Part shown: positions 53,401 to 62,671 of the stretch, one piece after another
How positions within the stretch are numbered: position 1 is the first letter of the stretch
Layout: each line of letters starts with the position of its first letter
NCBI GenBank assembly: GCA_036267975.1
Contig: DATAVA010000012.1
Coordinates: forward strand, 62,001-126,000
DNA length: 64,000 nt
Source: DAIDKA01 sp036267975
Lineage (GTDB): Bacteria; Pseudomonadota; Gammaproteobacteria; Steroidobacterales; Steroidobacteraceae
Direction: 5' to 3'
Notes under the pieces: generated by a model
Seen by the model: only the letters and a program-made list of their open reading frames with translations
What the model was told of the DNA's origin: nothing
Databases searched by the model: none
Translations under genes and position numbers: made by a program

Positions 53401-54750
53401 ATGACGGACCAGTACGATCTGATCGTAATCGGCGGCGGCAGCGGTGGGCTGGCCTGCGCGCAACGCGCGGTCGAATATGGCGCGCGCGTGCTGCTGGCAG
53501 AATCCGGCCGGCTGGGGGGCACCTGCGTCAATGTGGGGTGCGTACCGAAGAAGGTCATGTGGAACGCCGCGGAAATCGCGGCCGGGGCGGAGGACAGCGC
53601 CGGCTATGGCTTTCATTTCGGGGCGGTGGCGCATGACTGGTCGATGCTGAAGAACGGGCGCGATGCCTACGTCCACCGGCTCAATGGCATCTATGAGCGC
53701 AACCTCGCACACCGCAAGATCCAGCTGGCACGTGGTCGGGCCCGCATTTCGGACACCCACAGCGTCGAGATCGCCGACTGGCACGCGACCGCCCCGCACA
53801 TCGTCGTCGCGACCGGCGGCTACCCGGTGGTGCCGAACCTGCCGGGCGCTGAACTGGGCACGACTTCGGATGGTTTTTTCGACTTCGACGAGCGCCCGGC
53901 GCGGGTCGTGATTGTCGGCAGCGGCTACATCGCCGTGGAGATTGCCGGCATCATGCAGGCGCTCGGCAGCCAGGTGACGCTGGTGATTCGCGGCGAAACC
54001 GTGATGCGGTATTTCGATGCGATGCTGGGTGCATCCTACGTGGAGATCGCCCGCGACCTGGGTATGCAGATCGTTCACAACGCGATCACCGAGTCGGTCA
54101 CCCGGCAAGGCGATGGCAGCCTGCAGTTGATGATGGCGGACGGCCGGCACGTCGGTCCCTTCGACAAGCTCATCTGGGCGGTCGGACGGGCGCCGCGCAC
54201 CAAGGATATGGGCCTGGAGGCCATCGGTGTGAAGCTCGACGCCCAGGGCTACGTGGTGACCGACAAATTTCAGAATACGAATGTCGAAACCATCCATGCC
54301 ATCGGGGATGTGACCGGCCGCGCACAGCTCACACCCGTGGCGATTGCCGCCGGCAGGCGCCTCAGTGACCGTATCTGGGGCGGTCAGGAGGACCGCTATC
54401 TGGATTACGGCAACATCCCGACGGTGATTTTCGGCCATCCGCCGATCGGCACGGTCGGGCTGACCGAGGCGGAGGCGCGCGCCAAGTATGGCAGCACCGT
54501 CAAGGTGTACCTGTCGGCGTTCGTCCCGATGTACCACGCCCTGACCGCACGCAAGCCGCGCACCCACATGAAACTGGTGTGTGCGGGACCCAAGCAGAAG
54601 GTGGTCGGCGTGCATGTGATCGGCGCGGGCGCCGATGAGATGATGCAGGGATTCACCGTGGCGATGCGCATGGGCGCGACCAAGGCCGACTTCGATGACA
54701 CGGTGGCGATCCACCCGACCAGCGCCGAAGAGCTGGTCACGATGCGCTAA
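53401..54750 (+). CDS. gor: Glutathione-disulfide reductase
   Basis: The 449-residue flavoprotein has the FAD motif VIGGGSGGLACAQ, the redox-active disulfide in GGTCVNVGCVPKK and the dimerisation-site HPTSAEELVTMR at the end, with the C-terminal His-Glu pair needed for catalysis. The NADPH-binding region VVIVGSGYIAVEIAGI has the small residues typical of the family; the second-strand residues RGE after it would suit NADPH. It reduces glutathione disulfide in the cytoplasm. Its stop overlaps the convergent aroE stop by four bases. Confidence 0.94.
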   Translation: MTDQYDLIVIGGGSGGLACAQRAVEYGARVLLAESGRLGGTCVNVGCVPKKVMWNAAEIAAGAEDSAGYGFHFGAVAHDWSMLKNGRDAYVHRLNGIYERNLAHRKIQLARGRARISDTHSVEIADWHATAPHIVVATGGYPVVPNLPGAELGTTSDGFFDFDERPARVVIVGSGYIAVEIAGIMQALGSQVTLVIRGETVMRYFDAMLGASYVEIARDLGMQIVHNAITESVTRQGDGSLQLMMADGRHVGPFDKLIWAVGRAPRTKDMGLEAIGVKLDAQGYVVTDKFQNTNVETIHAIGDVTGRAQLTPVAIAAGRRLSDRIWGGQEDRYLDYGNIPTVIFGHPPIGTVGLTEAEARAKYGSTVKVYLSAFVPMYHALTARKPRTHMKLVCAGPKQKVVGVHVIGAGADEMMQGFTVAMRMGATKADFDDTVAIHPTSAEELVTMR

Positions 54751-55577
54751 GCGCCACCCGCTACCAGGGCCGCCAGCACCCCGGCGGTGGCGGGACGCAC
54801 CCCGCGCCACAGCTCGAACGATTCGGCGGCCTGCTCGACCAGCATGCCCCAGCCCTGCGCCGCGCGCTTGCAGCCCTTCTCGCGCGCCCACTGCACGAAG
54901 GCCGTGCCGGCCTTGGCATAGGACATGTCGTAACAGAAGGTCGAATGCGTCAGCACGCTCGCAGGTATGGCCGGCACTTCCCCGGCCAGCCCGGCCGAGG
55001 TGGCGTTGATGACCAGATCGAAAGCGCCGGAGGCAATCGCATCGAGCCCGTAGCCTTGCACCGGGCCGAGTTCGGCAAACTGGCGGCCGAGCGTCGCGGC
55101 GCGCGCCGCGGAGCGCCCGGCGATGACAATCAGTTCGGGCGACTCATCGAGCAGCGGGCCGATGACGCCGCGCGCGGCGCCGCCGGATCCGACCAGCAGC
55201 ACGCGCGCTCCGGCGAGCGCCACTTTGAGGTTGCCGGTGAGGTCACGCACGAGGCCCCCGCCGTCGGTGTTGTCGCCGGTAATGCCGTCCTCATCCATGA
55301 GCAGGGTGTTCACGGCCCCGGCCCGCGTGGCCCGTTCGCTCATGGTGCGCACCATGTCGCAGGCCGCGATCTTGTGCGGCACGGTCACGTTGAGGCCCTT
55401 GCCGCCGCGCCGCCAGAAGTCCATGACAAAAGTGGGCAGGCTGGCGGGGCTGACGTCGTGCAGCCGATAGACCATATTCTGTCCGGTCTGCTGCGCGAAC
55501 ATGCCGTGGATGAACGGCGAGCGGCTGTGCGACACCGGATGACCGATGACGCCGTATTCTGCGGGCAACTCGCTCAA
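54747..55577 (-). CDS. aroE: Shikimate dehydrogenase (AroE)
   Basis: The 276-residue enzyme has HPVSHSRSPFIHGMFAQQ (substrate binding), VTVPHKIAA with the catalytic lysine, DNTDGGGLVRDL and the dinucleotide-binding GSGGAARGVIGPLL. It reduces 3-dehydroshikimate in aromatic amino-acid synthesis. It is 5 bp from rlmJ. The stop overlaps that of gor on the other strand. Confidence 0.95.
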   Translation of the reverse strand: MSELPAEYGVIGHPVSHSRSPFIHGMFAQQTGQNMVYRLHDVSPASLPTFVMDFWRRGGKGLNVTVPHKIAACDMVRTMSERATRAGAVNTLLMDEDGITGDNTDGGGLVRDLTGNLKVALAGARVLLVGSGGAARGVIGPLLDESPELIVIAGRSAARAATLGRQFAELGPVQGYGLDAIASGAFDLVINATSAGLAGEVPAIPASVLTHSTFCYDMSYAKAGTAFVQWAREKGCKRAAQGWGMLVEQAAESFELWRGVRPATAGVLAALVAGGA

Positions 55578-55582
55578 AGCCT

Positions 55583-56422
55583 CTATGACTCCTGCGCTGC
55601 TTCGACCAGACAGCCACCACTGCCGGCAGCATCGAGCATCCCGACCAGCTGCGGTAACCAGATCTGCATCCGCTGCGCGAGCTGGTATGGCGGGTGGATG
55701 ATAATCAGTCCGGACCCGTTCAGGGCGATACGTGAGTCACACGGATGCACCCAAAGTTCGCTGACCAGCAGCGGCAGGCGCAGGCTGGCGCCCAGGCGCC
55801 TGCGCCACAGCTGGGTGTCGCGTGCCTCCTTGATCGGGTACCAGAGCATGATCACGGCGCTGGCGAATCGCTGCAACACATCGTCGATGGCTGCACGCGC
55901 GCGCTCGAAGTCGCGACTGGTTTCCTCGTAGGGCGGATCGATCAGCACCAGTCCGCGCCGCTCGACGGGGGGCATGTGGGCGCGCAGCATCTCGTAACCG
56001 TCGCCCAGCTCGACGCGCACATTGGCGTGATGTGACACGGCGCGTTCCAGCGCGTGCGCCTCGGGGGGCTGGATCTCGATCAGGATGGCGCGATCCTGCG
56101 CGCGCAGGGCGCCGGCTGCGAGCACCGGTGAGCCTGGATAGGCGTTGCGGTCCTGGACCAGATCGCGCCAGTGTTTCACGGCATCGCCGTAGGCCGCGAC
56201 CTCGGTTGACTCGCCCGGCTCGCCCAGGATGCGCGCCAGAGCGGTCCGCGATGCGCGGCTACCGGGGGACTCGGACAGATCGTAAGCGCCGCGGCCCGCA
56301 TGGGTTTCAAGAAAGAGAAAGCCCTTGTCCTTGCGCTGCAGGCTGGCGATGACGGCCAGCAGGGTGATGTGCTTGTGTACGTCCGCGAAGTTTCCGGCGT
56401 GAAAGCTGTGGCGGTATTTCAC
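55583..56422 (-). CDS. rlmJ: 23S rRNA (adenine-N6)-methyltransferase RlmJ
   Basis: The 279-residue enzyme opens with MKYRHSFHAGNFADVHKH, the family N-terminus, and has the N6-adenine methyltransferase catalytic motif DPPYEE. RlmJ methylates A2030 of 23S rRNA. It lies 15 bp from topA and 5 bp from aroE, all on the same strand. Confidence 0.95.
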   Translation of the reverse strand: MKYRHSFHAGNFADVHKHITLLAVIASLQRKDKGFLFLETHAGRGAYDLSESPGSRASRTALARILGEPGESTEVAAYGDAVKHWRDLVQDRNAYPGSPVLAAGALRAQDRAILIEIQPPEAHALERAVSHHANVRVELGDGYEMLRAHMPPVERRGLVLIDPPYEETSRDFERARAAIDDVLQRFASAVIMLWYPIKEARDTQLWRRRLGASLRLPLLVSELWVHPCDSRIALNGSGLIIIHPPYQLAQRMQIWLPQLVGMLDAAGSGGCLVEAAQES

Positions 56423-56437
56423 GGCTTGCGCGGGCTG

Positions 56438-58993
56438 CTAAGCCTCGATCTTGGAAACCGCGACGCGGCGCGCGCCGGCGGCGGTTTTCTTCTTTTTCTT
56501 GGCGCCCGTTTTCTTCGCGGTTTTGGCCTTGACCGTGGCGCCATCCCCATTCGTACCGGGGATCGTGGTAGCCGCGGTCTTCGTCTTCGCGCTTTTGCCC
56601 TTCGGCGCCTTGGCGGTGGTCGTCGGCGCAGGTTTCGTCGCGCCCTTGCCGGCGGCGCCGCGCCGTCCGCGCCCGAAGCGATTGCCGCGCACGGGCGCCG
56701 CGACCAGCAGTGCGCGGCATTCCTCCAGCGTGAGCGATTTCGGATCGCGATCCTTGGGAATCCTGGCGTTCTTCAGCTTATCGGTGATGTACGGGCCATA
56801 ACGGCCGTTGAGCACCTGGATGTTGTCGACACCGAAGTCCTGGATGAGCCGATTGGCATCGGCCTCCTGCTTGAGGCGGATGACTTCCACCGCGCGCTCC
56901 AGACTCACCGTGTACGGATCGTCGTCTTTCAGCGATACATACTTATCGCCGAACTTGATGTAGGGGCCGAAGCGTCCGATGTTGGTGACGATCGGTGCGC
57001 CCTCGGCTGTGGTGCCGAGCGTGCGCGGCAGCTTGAACAGCTCCAGTGCCTGCTCATGCGTGATGGAATCCATCTTCTGACCCGGGCGCAGCCCCGCGAA
57101 CTTCGGCTTCTCTTCATCGTCCTTGGTGCCGATCTGCACGAACGGGCCGAAGCGTCCCATGCGCACCGTCATTGGCTTGCCGGACTTCGGGTCGATGCCG
57201 ATCTCGCGCGCCTGCGCGACTTCGTCGCGTGAGACGTTCTTCTCGATGTCTTCGACCTGTTTGATGAACGGAGCCCAGAACTTCGCGAGCGGGGTTACCC
57301 ACTCCTCCTCGCCACGTGACACGGCGTCGAGTTCGTCTTCCATATCGGCGGTGAAGTTGTACTGCACGTACTGATTGAAGTGCAGCGTCAGGAAGCGATT
57401 GACGATCTTGCCGATATCGGTGGGAATGAAACGGCGGTTGTCCATCTCGACGTACTCGCGGTCCTGCAGCGTCGAGATGATCGATGCGTAGGTCGAGGGC
57501 CGACCGATGCCATGCTCTTCGAGCGCCTTGACCAGCGAAGCTTCGGAAAACCGCGGCGGTGGCTCGGTGAAATGCTGCTCGGCGCGGATCGCGACCAGGC
57601 TTACCGTGTCGCCCTCGTTCATGGGCGGCAGCACGTGGTCGGCGTCGTCGACCTTGGCGTCATCGGCGCCCTCCTGGTACACCGCGATGTAGCCGGGCTT
57701 GATGAGCGTGGAACCATTGGCGCGCAGCAGGTGACGGCTCGGTCCATCCGGGCCGGCGAGCATGTCGACCGCGACCGTGTCGAAGGTCGCATGGGTCATC
57801 TGGCAGGCGACGGCGCGGCGCCAGATCAGTGAATACAGCTTGAACTGGTCCGGATCGAGGTAACGCTCGATATCCGCGGGCACGATGGCGGCGGAGGTCG
57901 GCCGCACGGCTTCGTGGGCTTCCTGTGCGTTCTTCGACTTGGTCTTGTAGAAGCGCGGCTCCGGATCGATGGCTTCCGCACCGTAGAGCTTCACGGCGAC
58001 CTGGCGGATTTCGGCGATCGCCTCGTTGGCCAGCGACACCGAGTCGGTGCGCATGTAGGTGATGAGTCCGACGCTGCCCTCGCCGATGTCGACACCTTCA
58101 TACAGCTGTTGCGCCAGGCGCATGGTGCGCCGCGCGTTGAAGCCGAGCTTGCGCGCGGCCTCCTGCTGCAGGGTCGAGGTGGTGAAGGGTGGGGCGGGAT
58201 TGCGGCGGCGCTGCTTGCGATCGATGGCCAGGACCTGCAAGGATCCGGCGCGATTTGCACGGCTGCCCGCGGCGGCCTGGACGCTGCGCTCGACTTCGCG
58301 TGCGATGCTTTCGTTGGTGAAGCTGAACTGCTCGACCTTGGTGCCGGCATATTCGATGAGCTTCAGGGGAAAGGCCTGCGCCGAATGTTCGGCTTCGCCA
58401 TCGAGCGTCCAGTACTCCAGCGCCTTGAAGGCCTCGATTTCAGCCTCGCGCTCGCAGATCATGCGCAGCGCGGGGCTTTGCACACGACCCGCGGACAGTC
58501 CGCGCCGAACTTTCTTCCACAGCAGCGGCGAGAGATTGAAGCCGACCAGGTAATCCAGCGCGCGGCGTGCCTGTTGGGCGTTGACCAGGGGTGCGGACAC
58601 CTCGCGCGGTGCGGCCACCGCGGCGCGGATGGCGTTCTTGGTGATCTCGTAGAAGGCAACGCGGTGCACGGTCCGGGTGCCGATCTCGCCGCGCTCCTTG
58701 AGCATTTCGAGCAGATGCCAGGCGATGGCCTCGCCCTCGCGGTCGGGGTCGGTCGCCAGATACAGGGACTTGGCCTTCTTCAGCGCGCGCGAGATGGCCT
58801 CGACATGGCGCTCGTTCTTCTCCAGCGGCTGGTAGCGCATCGCGAAGCCATGCTCGGTGTCGACCGCGCCTTCCTTGGGCACCAGGTCGCGCACGTGTCC
58901 GTACGAGGCGAGGACCTCAAAGTCCTTGCCGAGGTACTTCTTGATCGTGCGCGCCTTGGCCGGCGATTCGACGATGACCAGATTTTCTGCCAT
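56438..58993 (-). CDS. topA: DNA topoisomerase I, type IA, without zinc fingers
   Basis: The 851-residue enzyme starts with TOPRIM (LVIVESPAKARTIKKYLG; acidic triad in ATDPDREGEA), followed by the domains of type IA enzymes with the active-site tyrosine in GLITYMRTDS (about residue 310). The C-terminal part has three Topo_C repeats (for example MGRFGPFVQIG, NIGRFGPYIKFG, LNGRYGPYITD) instead of the four-cysteine zinc ribbons of E. coli TopA. The tail is alanine/lysine-rich (about 70 residues, repeats of KKTG- and KAP-type). It relaxes negative supercoils. The gene is preceded by a terminator-like hairpin. Confidence 0.95.
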   Translation of the reverse strand: MAENLVIVESPAKARTIKKYLGKDFEVLASYGHVRDLVPKEGAVDTEHGFAMRYQPLEKNERHVEAISRALKKAKSLYLATDPDREGEAIAWHLLEMLKERGEIGTRTVHRVAFYEITKNAIRAAVAAPREVSAPLVNAQQARRALDYLVGFNLSPLLWKKVRRGLSAGRVQSPALRMICEREAEIEAFKALEYWTLDGEAEHSAQAFPLKLIEYAGTKVEQFSFTNESIAREVERSVQAAAGSRANRAGSLQVLAIDRKQRRRNPAPPFTTSTLQQEAARKLGFNARRTMRLAQQLYEGVDIGEGSVGLITYMRTDSVSLANEAIAEIRQVAVKLYGAEAIDPEPRFYKTKSKNAQEAHEAVRPTSAAIVPADIERYLDPDQFKLYSLIWRRAVACQMTHATFDTVAVDMLAGPDGPSRHLLRANGSTLIKPGYIAVYQEGADDAKVDDADHVLPPMNEGDTVSLVAIRAEQHFTEPPPRFSEASLVKALEEHGIGRPSTYASIISTLQDREYVEMDNRRFIPTDIGKIVNRFLTLHFNQYVQYNFTADMEDELDAVSRGEEEWVTPLAKFWAPFIKQVEDIEKNVSRDEVAQAREIGIDPKSGKPMTVRMGRFGPFVQIGTKDDEEKPKFAGLRPGQKMDSITHEQALELFKLPRTLGTTAEGAPIVTNIGRFGPYIKFGDKYVSLKDDDPYTVSLERAVEVIRLKQEADANRLIQDFGVDNIQVLNGRYGPYITDKLKNARIPKDRDPKSLTLEECRALLVAAPVRGNRFGRGRRGAAGKGATKPAPTTTAKAPKGKSAKTKTAATTIPGTNGDGATVKAKTAKKTGAKKKKKTAAGARRVAVSKIEA

Positions 58994-59017
58994 GCGCTGG
59001 TGGAGTCCCGTTAGACG

Positions 59018-59040
59018 AAAAACCGCGGACCAGGCCGCGG
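59018..59040 (-). terminator. Rho-independent terminator between smg and topA
   Basis: Reading the minus strand, CCGCGG, a six-base loop CCTGGT and CCGCGG are followed by five T (59018-59022 as AAAAA on the plus strand). This is a typical intrinsic terminator for smg transcription. It ends only about 24 bp before the topA start, so it could instead act as an attenuator for topA. Confidence 0.7.
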
Positions 59041-59077
59041 ATTGATGATGGTGATGGGGAACCTTGAGGACGACCTG

Positions 59078-59557
59078 CTAGTGCGGCGGCACTCCGGTGC
59101 TGTCGGCCACCAGGTCCTCCATGCGGGCAAACGCCTGTTCCTGACCCGGTTGGCTGGAGAGCACCATGAGCACGACCCATTTGATCTGCTCGGTGTCCAG
59201 TTCCTCCGAATCCAAGGCCAATAGCCGGTCCAGGACGACTTCCCGCTGCAACGGCGACAGGATGCCGTGCCGCTCCAGATGCATCAGGAAGCCACGCGAT
59301 TCGGTGGACAGGCGGGTGAGTTCCCCATCGCTGTACACCCGCAGGCTCGGACGGTCGCAGGGGGTCGCTTCGGCACAGTGCAGGCGTACATCCGCCAGAT
59401 CGGCCAGCCAGTCGAGCGCGCGTTCGACGCTTGCGGAGCCAAAACCCAGCAACTCCAGATCGCGAGCAAGATCGTCGCGCTCCGGAACCTCCGAGGTGTC
59501 CTCCAGCATGTAGCGGTCGAAGACGTAAATCAGGATATCGAGGACACTGGTCGTCAT
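59078..59557 (-). CDS. smg: Smg/DUF494-family protein
   Basis: The 159-residue protein opens with MTTSVLDILIYVFDRYM, the Smg N-terminus, and is acidic and helical with the end block VLMVLSSQPGQEQAFARMEDLV. Smg is widely found between dprA and topA; its function is unknown. ATG 59557 fits the family start best; 59563 (two residues longer) is an alternative. Eleven bases separate it from dprA. Confidence 0.9.
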   Translation of the reverse strand: MTTSVLDILIYVFDRYMLEDTSEVPERDDLARDLELLGFGSASVERALDWLADLADVRLHCAEATPCDRPSLRVYSDGELTRLSTESRGFLMHLERHGILSPLQREVVLDRLLALDSEELDTEQIKWVVLMVLSSQPGQEQAFARMEDLVADSTGVPPH

Positions 59558-59568
59558 GAGCATCGGAC

Positions 59569-60678
59569 TTATGACAGGCGGCAGTACCGGCCGCCAGGCT
59601 GGGGCGCGACCCGCCCCTGTAGTTCGAGCAACAGCAACATCGAGGCCACTTCGTGCCCGGTCCAACCGGTCCGAAACACGAGGGCATCGATGTCCACTGG
59701 CTCGAAGCCTGCGGCATCTAACAGCATTTCGTATTTGTTGTCCAATGGCGAAGGCTGGGCCCCAGGCACCTCGGCGGCTAAGTCCGGTTGTCTAATATCC
59801 TGATTTGTAGTGCTAAATCCCAGCTCCCGCAGGATCTCGCCGGGCTGTGTCACGAGGCTTGCGCCCGCACGGATGAGCTGGTTGCAGGTGTGCGCCGCCG
59901 GATCGCGGATCGCCCCGGGAATTGCGAATACCGGTCGCTTGAGTCGCCGCGCCTGCGCGACGCTGCTCGGCGCGCCGTCCCCGGCGGCTGCCTCCACGGC
60001 CAACAGGCCGGTGCCCAGGGCCCCCAGCAGGCGGTTGCGGATCGCGAAATGATGGCGGCGCGTCGGCGTGCCCGGCGCAAAGACACTGATGAGAGCTCCT
60101 TGAGTGTGCAGGCGCGCGGCGAGTTCCGCATGCCGCGCGGGCTGGATCCGATCAAGACCTGCCGCACAGACCCCGATCGAGGCCCCACAGGCATCCAGCG
60201 CGCCCGCATGGGCCGCAGCGGGGATCCCGTCCGCCAGGGCGCCCGCGATTGCCAATCCGGCGCGGGCCAGCTCCTGCGCGAACCCACGGGCGGTCAGCAG
60301 CCCCGCCGGCGTCGGCTGGCGGGACCCCACCATGCAAAGCGGCGCCGTCAGCAGCAACCGCGCATTGCCCCTGACGTACAAGCTGGCCGGCGCCGCACCC
60401 CAACGGGCCAGGGTTGGGGGAAAAGGCGCATCCACGCAGCATAGGATCTCGCCATCATGATCCGCGATCCAGCGAAGATCGGAGTCGATCAGGCGGTGAT
60501 CGGGTCGCTCAAGCCAGCTCCGGGCCCGCGCCGGTAGCCCGCGGGCCAACAGCTGTGCCGCCAGGTTGTCGGGCAGCGCGACGCCGGCCGGCTGATGTTC
60601 GGTCAGACAGGCGCGGACATGTCGGGCCAGCAGGCCAGGGGTTCTGGCCAGAATGGCCCGCAGGCAAGCGGGCTCCAT
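59569..60678 (-). CDS. dprA: DNA processing protein DprA, divergent
   Basis: The 369-residue protein has the DprA fold with VGSRQPTPAGL, RNRLLGALG and the later IPGAIRD region, and a C-terminal winged helix (MLLDAAGFEPVDIDALVF). However, several signature residues differ from the family: the SGxARGIDxxAH motif reads AGALADGIPAAAH, and the SE motif reads SVFAPG. DprA loads RecA on incoming single-stranded DNA in transformation. The gene keeps its normal place beside smg. It might be functional with relaxed motifs or be on the way to a different role. Confidence 0.9.
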   Translation of the reverse strand: MEPACLRAILARTPGLLARHVRACLTEHQPAGVALPDNLAAQLLARGLPARARSWLERPDHRLIDSDLRWIADHDGEILCCVDAPFPPTLARWGAAPASLYVRGNARLLLTAPLCMVGSRQPTPAGLLTARGFAQELARAGLAIAGALADGIPAAAHAGALDACGASIGVCAAGLDRIQPARHAELAARLHTQGALISVFAPGTPTRRHHFAIRNRLLGALGTGLLAVEAAAGDGAPSSVAQARRLKRPVFAIPGAIRDPAAHTCNQLIRAGASLVTQPGEILRELGFSTTNQDIRQPDLAAEVPGAQPSPLDNKYEMLLDAAGFEPVDIDALVFRTGWTGHEVASMLLLLELQGRVAPQPGGRYCRLS

Positions 60679-60723
60679 GCATTGGAGCCTGCCCGCGCGC
60701 GCGTCGGGAGTGGCAGAGTGGAG

Positions 60724-61956
60724 CTACGGGTTGCGGACGACGTCGGCGACGCGCATGGTGGTCGAGGCGCCCACGACGAGCCCGAAGCTCATGTCATCGT
60801 ACGTCTTGAAAACCAGCACGGTGCCGGCCCGCTCGGCGGGCAGTCGGACCGTCTTCGCGTGGCCGAAGAAATTGCGGTCGGTATTGTCGTAGGAGGCCGG
60901 ACCGCGGTCCGTCACCACATCACCCGCCTCATCGACGGCGAGCACGGTGCCCGGTCCCACGCCGTCGTGGGCGCCGCGATTGATCGCCACAATGTCGTAC
61001 TGCCCGATCAGCGTCACGTTATCCACGACGGCGATGATCTGGCCCTGGATCTTCTGGCTGGGAACGCGGGGCGCGAAACTTAAGGGCGCCGAGGTGACAT
61101 CCGGCACCATGCAGTCGCCGAGCAGCGTCTCGCGCGCGGCATCCACCAGCACCGTGCGCGTCACGGCCGCCGGGCGCTGCACCACGGCGGTGGCCGTGTA
61201 CGTACCCATGAAGCCCAAGGTCTTGCCGCTTTCGGTATCGACGATGGGATCACCGACATGCATGACACTGAAGCGCGCCCCCGTGGGCGCATTGCCGAGG
61301 CCGCGGGCGTAGACCACGTTGTCATCGCCGGCGGCCTGGTGCTCGTCGGGGAACGCCAGCACGTAGGGCGCGTGCTTGATTTCGTCCCGGCCCAGCAGCG
61401 TGGGGCGCGACAGGAATGCCTGGATGGTCGCGAGGGGAATGGTCGGGATCGCATCATCCAGCGGCGAGCTGCGCAGGGCCGGATTCAGGCGCAGCGCGCC
61501 TTCCTGGCCGATGGTAATCTGCGGATGGCCGGCCTTGTCATAGGCCAGCACCAGCACGTCGCCCGGATAGATCCGGTGCGGGTTCTGGATCTTGGGGTTC
61601 TCGTACCAGATTTCGGGCCATTCCCAGGGGTTCTTCAGGAACACATTGGAAATGCCCCACAGCGTATCGCCGCGCTTGACGGTGTACTCGGTGGGCGCCG
61701 TGGGCTTGATGATGTCCGCGGTCGGCGCGGCGACGCCTGCGGTCTGCACCCCTGATCGCGCCTCGGTCTGAATGGCGGCGTCGGTGGCCGTCAGCTCAGG
61801 CGCGGGCGTGGCCGCAGGAGCGGTATCCTGGGCCGCAGGCGCGGCTTCTTCGATCGGCGGGGAATGTCCGAACAGGGATGCGCAGCCGCTGACCGAAATC
61901 GCGGTGGCTATGAGTGTTACGGACAGGCCAGTTCTGAATGCGAGGTTGAAAGTCAT
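60724..61956 (-). CDS. LysM-domain lipoprotein
   Basis: The 410-residue exported protein has a lipobox-like SVSGCAS (cysteine near residue 25), an alanine/threonine-rich linker (about 35-85), one LysM domain (about 90-140; YTVKRGDTLWGISNVFLKNPWEWPEIW) and a large C-terminal domain (about 200-410). LysM binds peptidoglycan. Proteins with this long tail are common next to dprA and def in gammaproteobacteria. GAGGAGGGGAGA precedes ATG 61956. It is divergent from def. Confidence 0.87.
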   Translation of the reverse strand: MTFNLAFRTGLSVTLIATAISVSGCASLFGHSPPIEEAAPAAQDTAPAATPAPELTATDAAIQTEARSGVQTAGVAAPTADIIKPTAPTEYTVKRGDTLWGISNVFLKNPWEWPEIWYENPKIQNPHRIYPGDVLVLAYDKAGHPQITIGQEGALRLNPALRSSPLDDAIPTIPLATIQAFLSRPTLLGRDEIKHAPYVLAFPDEHQAAGDDNVVYARGLGNAPTGARFSVMHVGDPIVDTESGKTLGFMGTYTATAVVQRPAAVTRTVLVDAARETLLGDCMVPDVTSAPLSFAPRVPSQKIQGQIIAVVDNVTLIGQYDIVAINRGAHDGVGPGTVLAVDEAGDVVTDRGPASYDNTDRNFFGHAKTVRLPAERAGTVLVFKTYDDMSFGLVVGASTTMRVADVVRNP

Positions 61957-61995
61957 TCTCCCCTCCTCAACCATGGGGTGGGGCAGCAGCACGGC

Positions 61996-62004
61996 TGTTA
62001 TAAT
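61996..62004 (+). promoter_or_regulatory. Extended -10 promoter for def
   Basis: The string TGTTATAAT holds a perfect TATAAT (61999-62004) preceded by TG one base earlier, the extended -10 form. It lies about 95 bp before the def start; no good -35 is seen. It would start transcription near 62011 and read def, fmt and rsmB. Confidence 0.55.
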
Positions 62005-62097
62005 CGGCTGCGGCGTTCGGCACACGACGTAATGCTAAGTTTGTGCGCTGGATCACGCCCCCACAAGGGAGGCCTAGCAAGTTCCCCACACTAGAGC

Positions 62098-62655
62098 ATG
62101 AAACTCATGTCGCGTCTAACCATTCTGGAGTACCCGGATCCACGCCTGCGCACCCGCGCACGGCCGGTGGAACAGTTCGACGCGGCTCTCGGAAAGCTTA
62201 TCGATGATATGTTCGAGACCATGTACGAGGCCCCGGGAATCGGGCTGGCCGCCAGCCAGGTGGACGTCCACCGGCGCTTGATCGTCATCGATGTCTCGGA
62301 CGAGCGCTCCGACCCGCTGGTGTTCATAAACCCGGAAATCCTCAGTCGCGAAGGCACGGCGAAGACCGAAGAGGGCTGCCTGTCGGTGCCCGGGGTATTT
62401 GACGATGTGCAGCGCTCGGCCCGGGTGCGGGTACGGGCTCAGGATCGTACCGGCGCGCAGTTCGAACGCGACCTGGACGGTGTGGTTTCGGTGTGCGTGC
62501 AGCATGAGATGGACCATCTCGAGGGCAAGCTGTTTGTCGACTACCTCTCCGACATGAAGCGCGACCGGATCCGCAAGAAGCTGGAGAAGGAACGCAAGGA
62601 ACGTATAGCAGCGCAGCATCGCGGTGGCGCGACGCGCACTGCCGGCGCGCGCTAA
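62098..62655 (+). CDS. def: Peptide deformylase
   Basis: The 185-residue enzyme has the three catalytic motifs: GIGLAASQ (residues 47-54), EEGCLS with the metal-binding cysteine C94, and QHEMDHLEG with H136, E137 and H140. It removes the formyl group from new proteins. Start at ATG 62098 or 62107 (three residues later, MSRLTIL). The end is highly basic (KKLEKERKER). It is followed by fmt 16 bp later in a standard pair: fmt adds, def removes the formyl group. Confidence 0.96.
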   Translation: MKLMSRLTILEYPDPRLRTRARPVEQFDAALGKLIDDMFETMYEAPGIGLAASQVDVHRRLIVIDVSDERSDPLVFINPEILSREGTAKTEEGCLSVPGVFDDVQRSARVRVRAQDRTGAQFERDLDGVVSVCVQHEMDHLEGKLFVDYLSDMKRDRIRKKLEKERKERIAAQHRGGATRTAGAR

Positions 62656-62671
62656 CCCCGGAAGGCGCACG

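Noticed and set aside
56300..57232. Forward reading frame opposite topA and rlmJ
   Set aside because: It is a shadow of two well-recognised genes, with no family motif and arginine- and leucine-rich composition.
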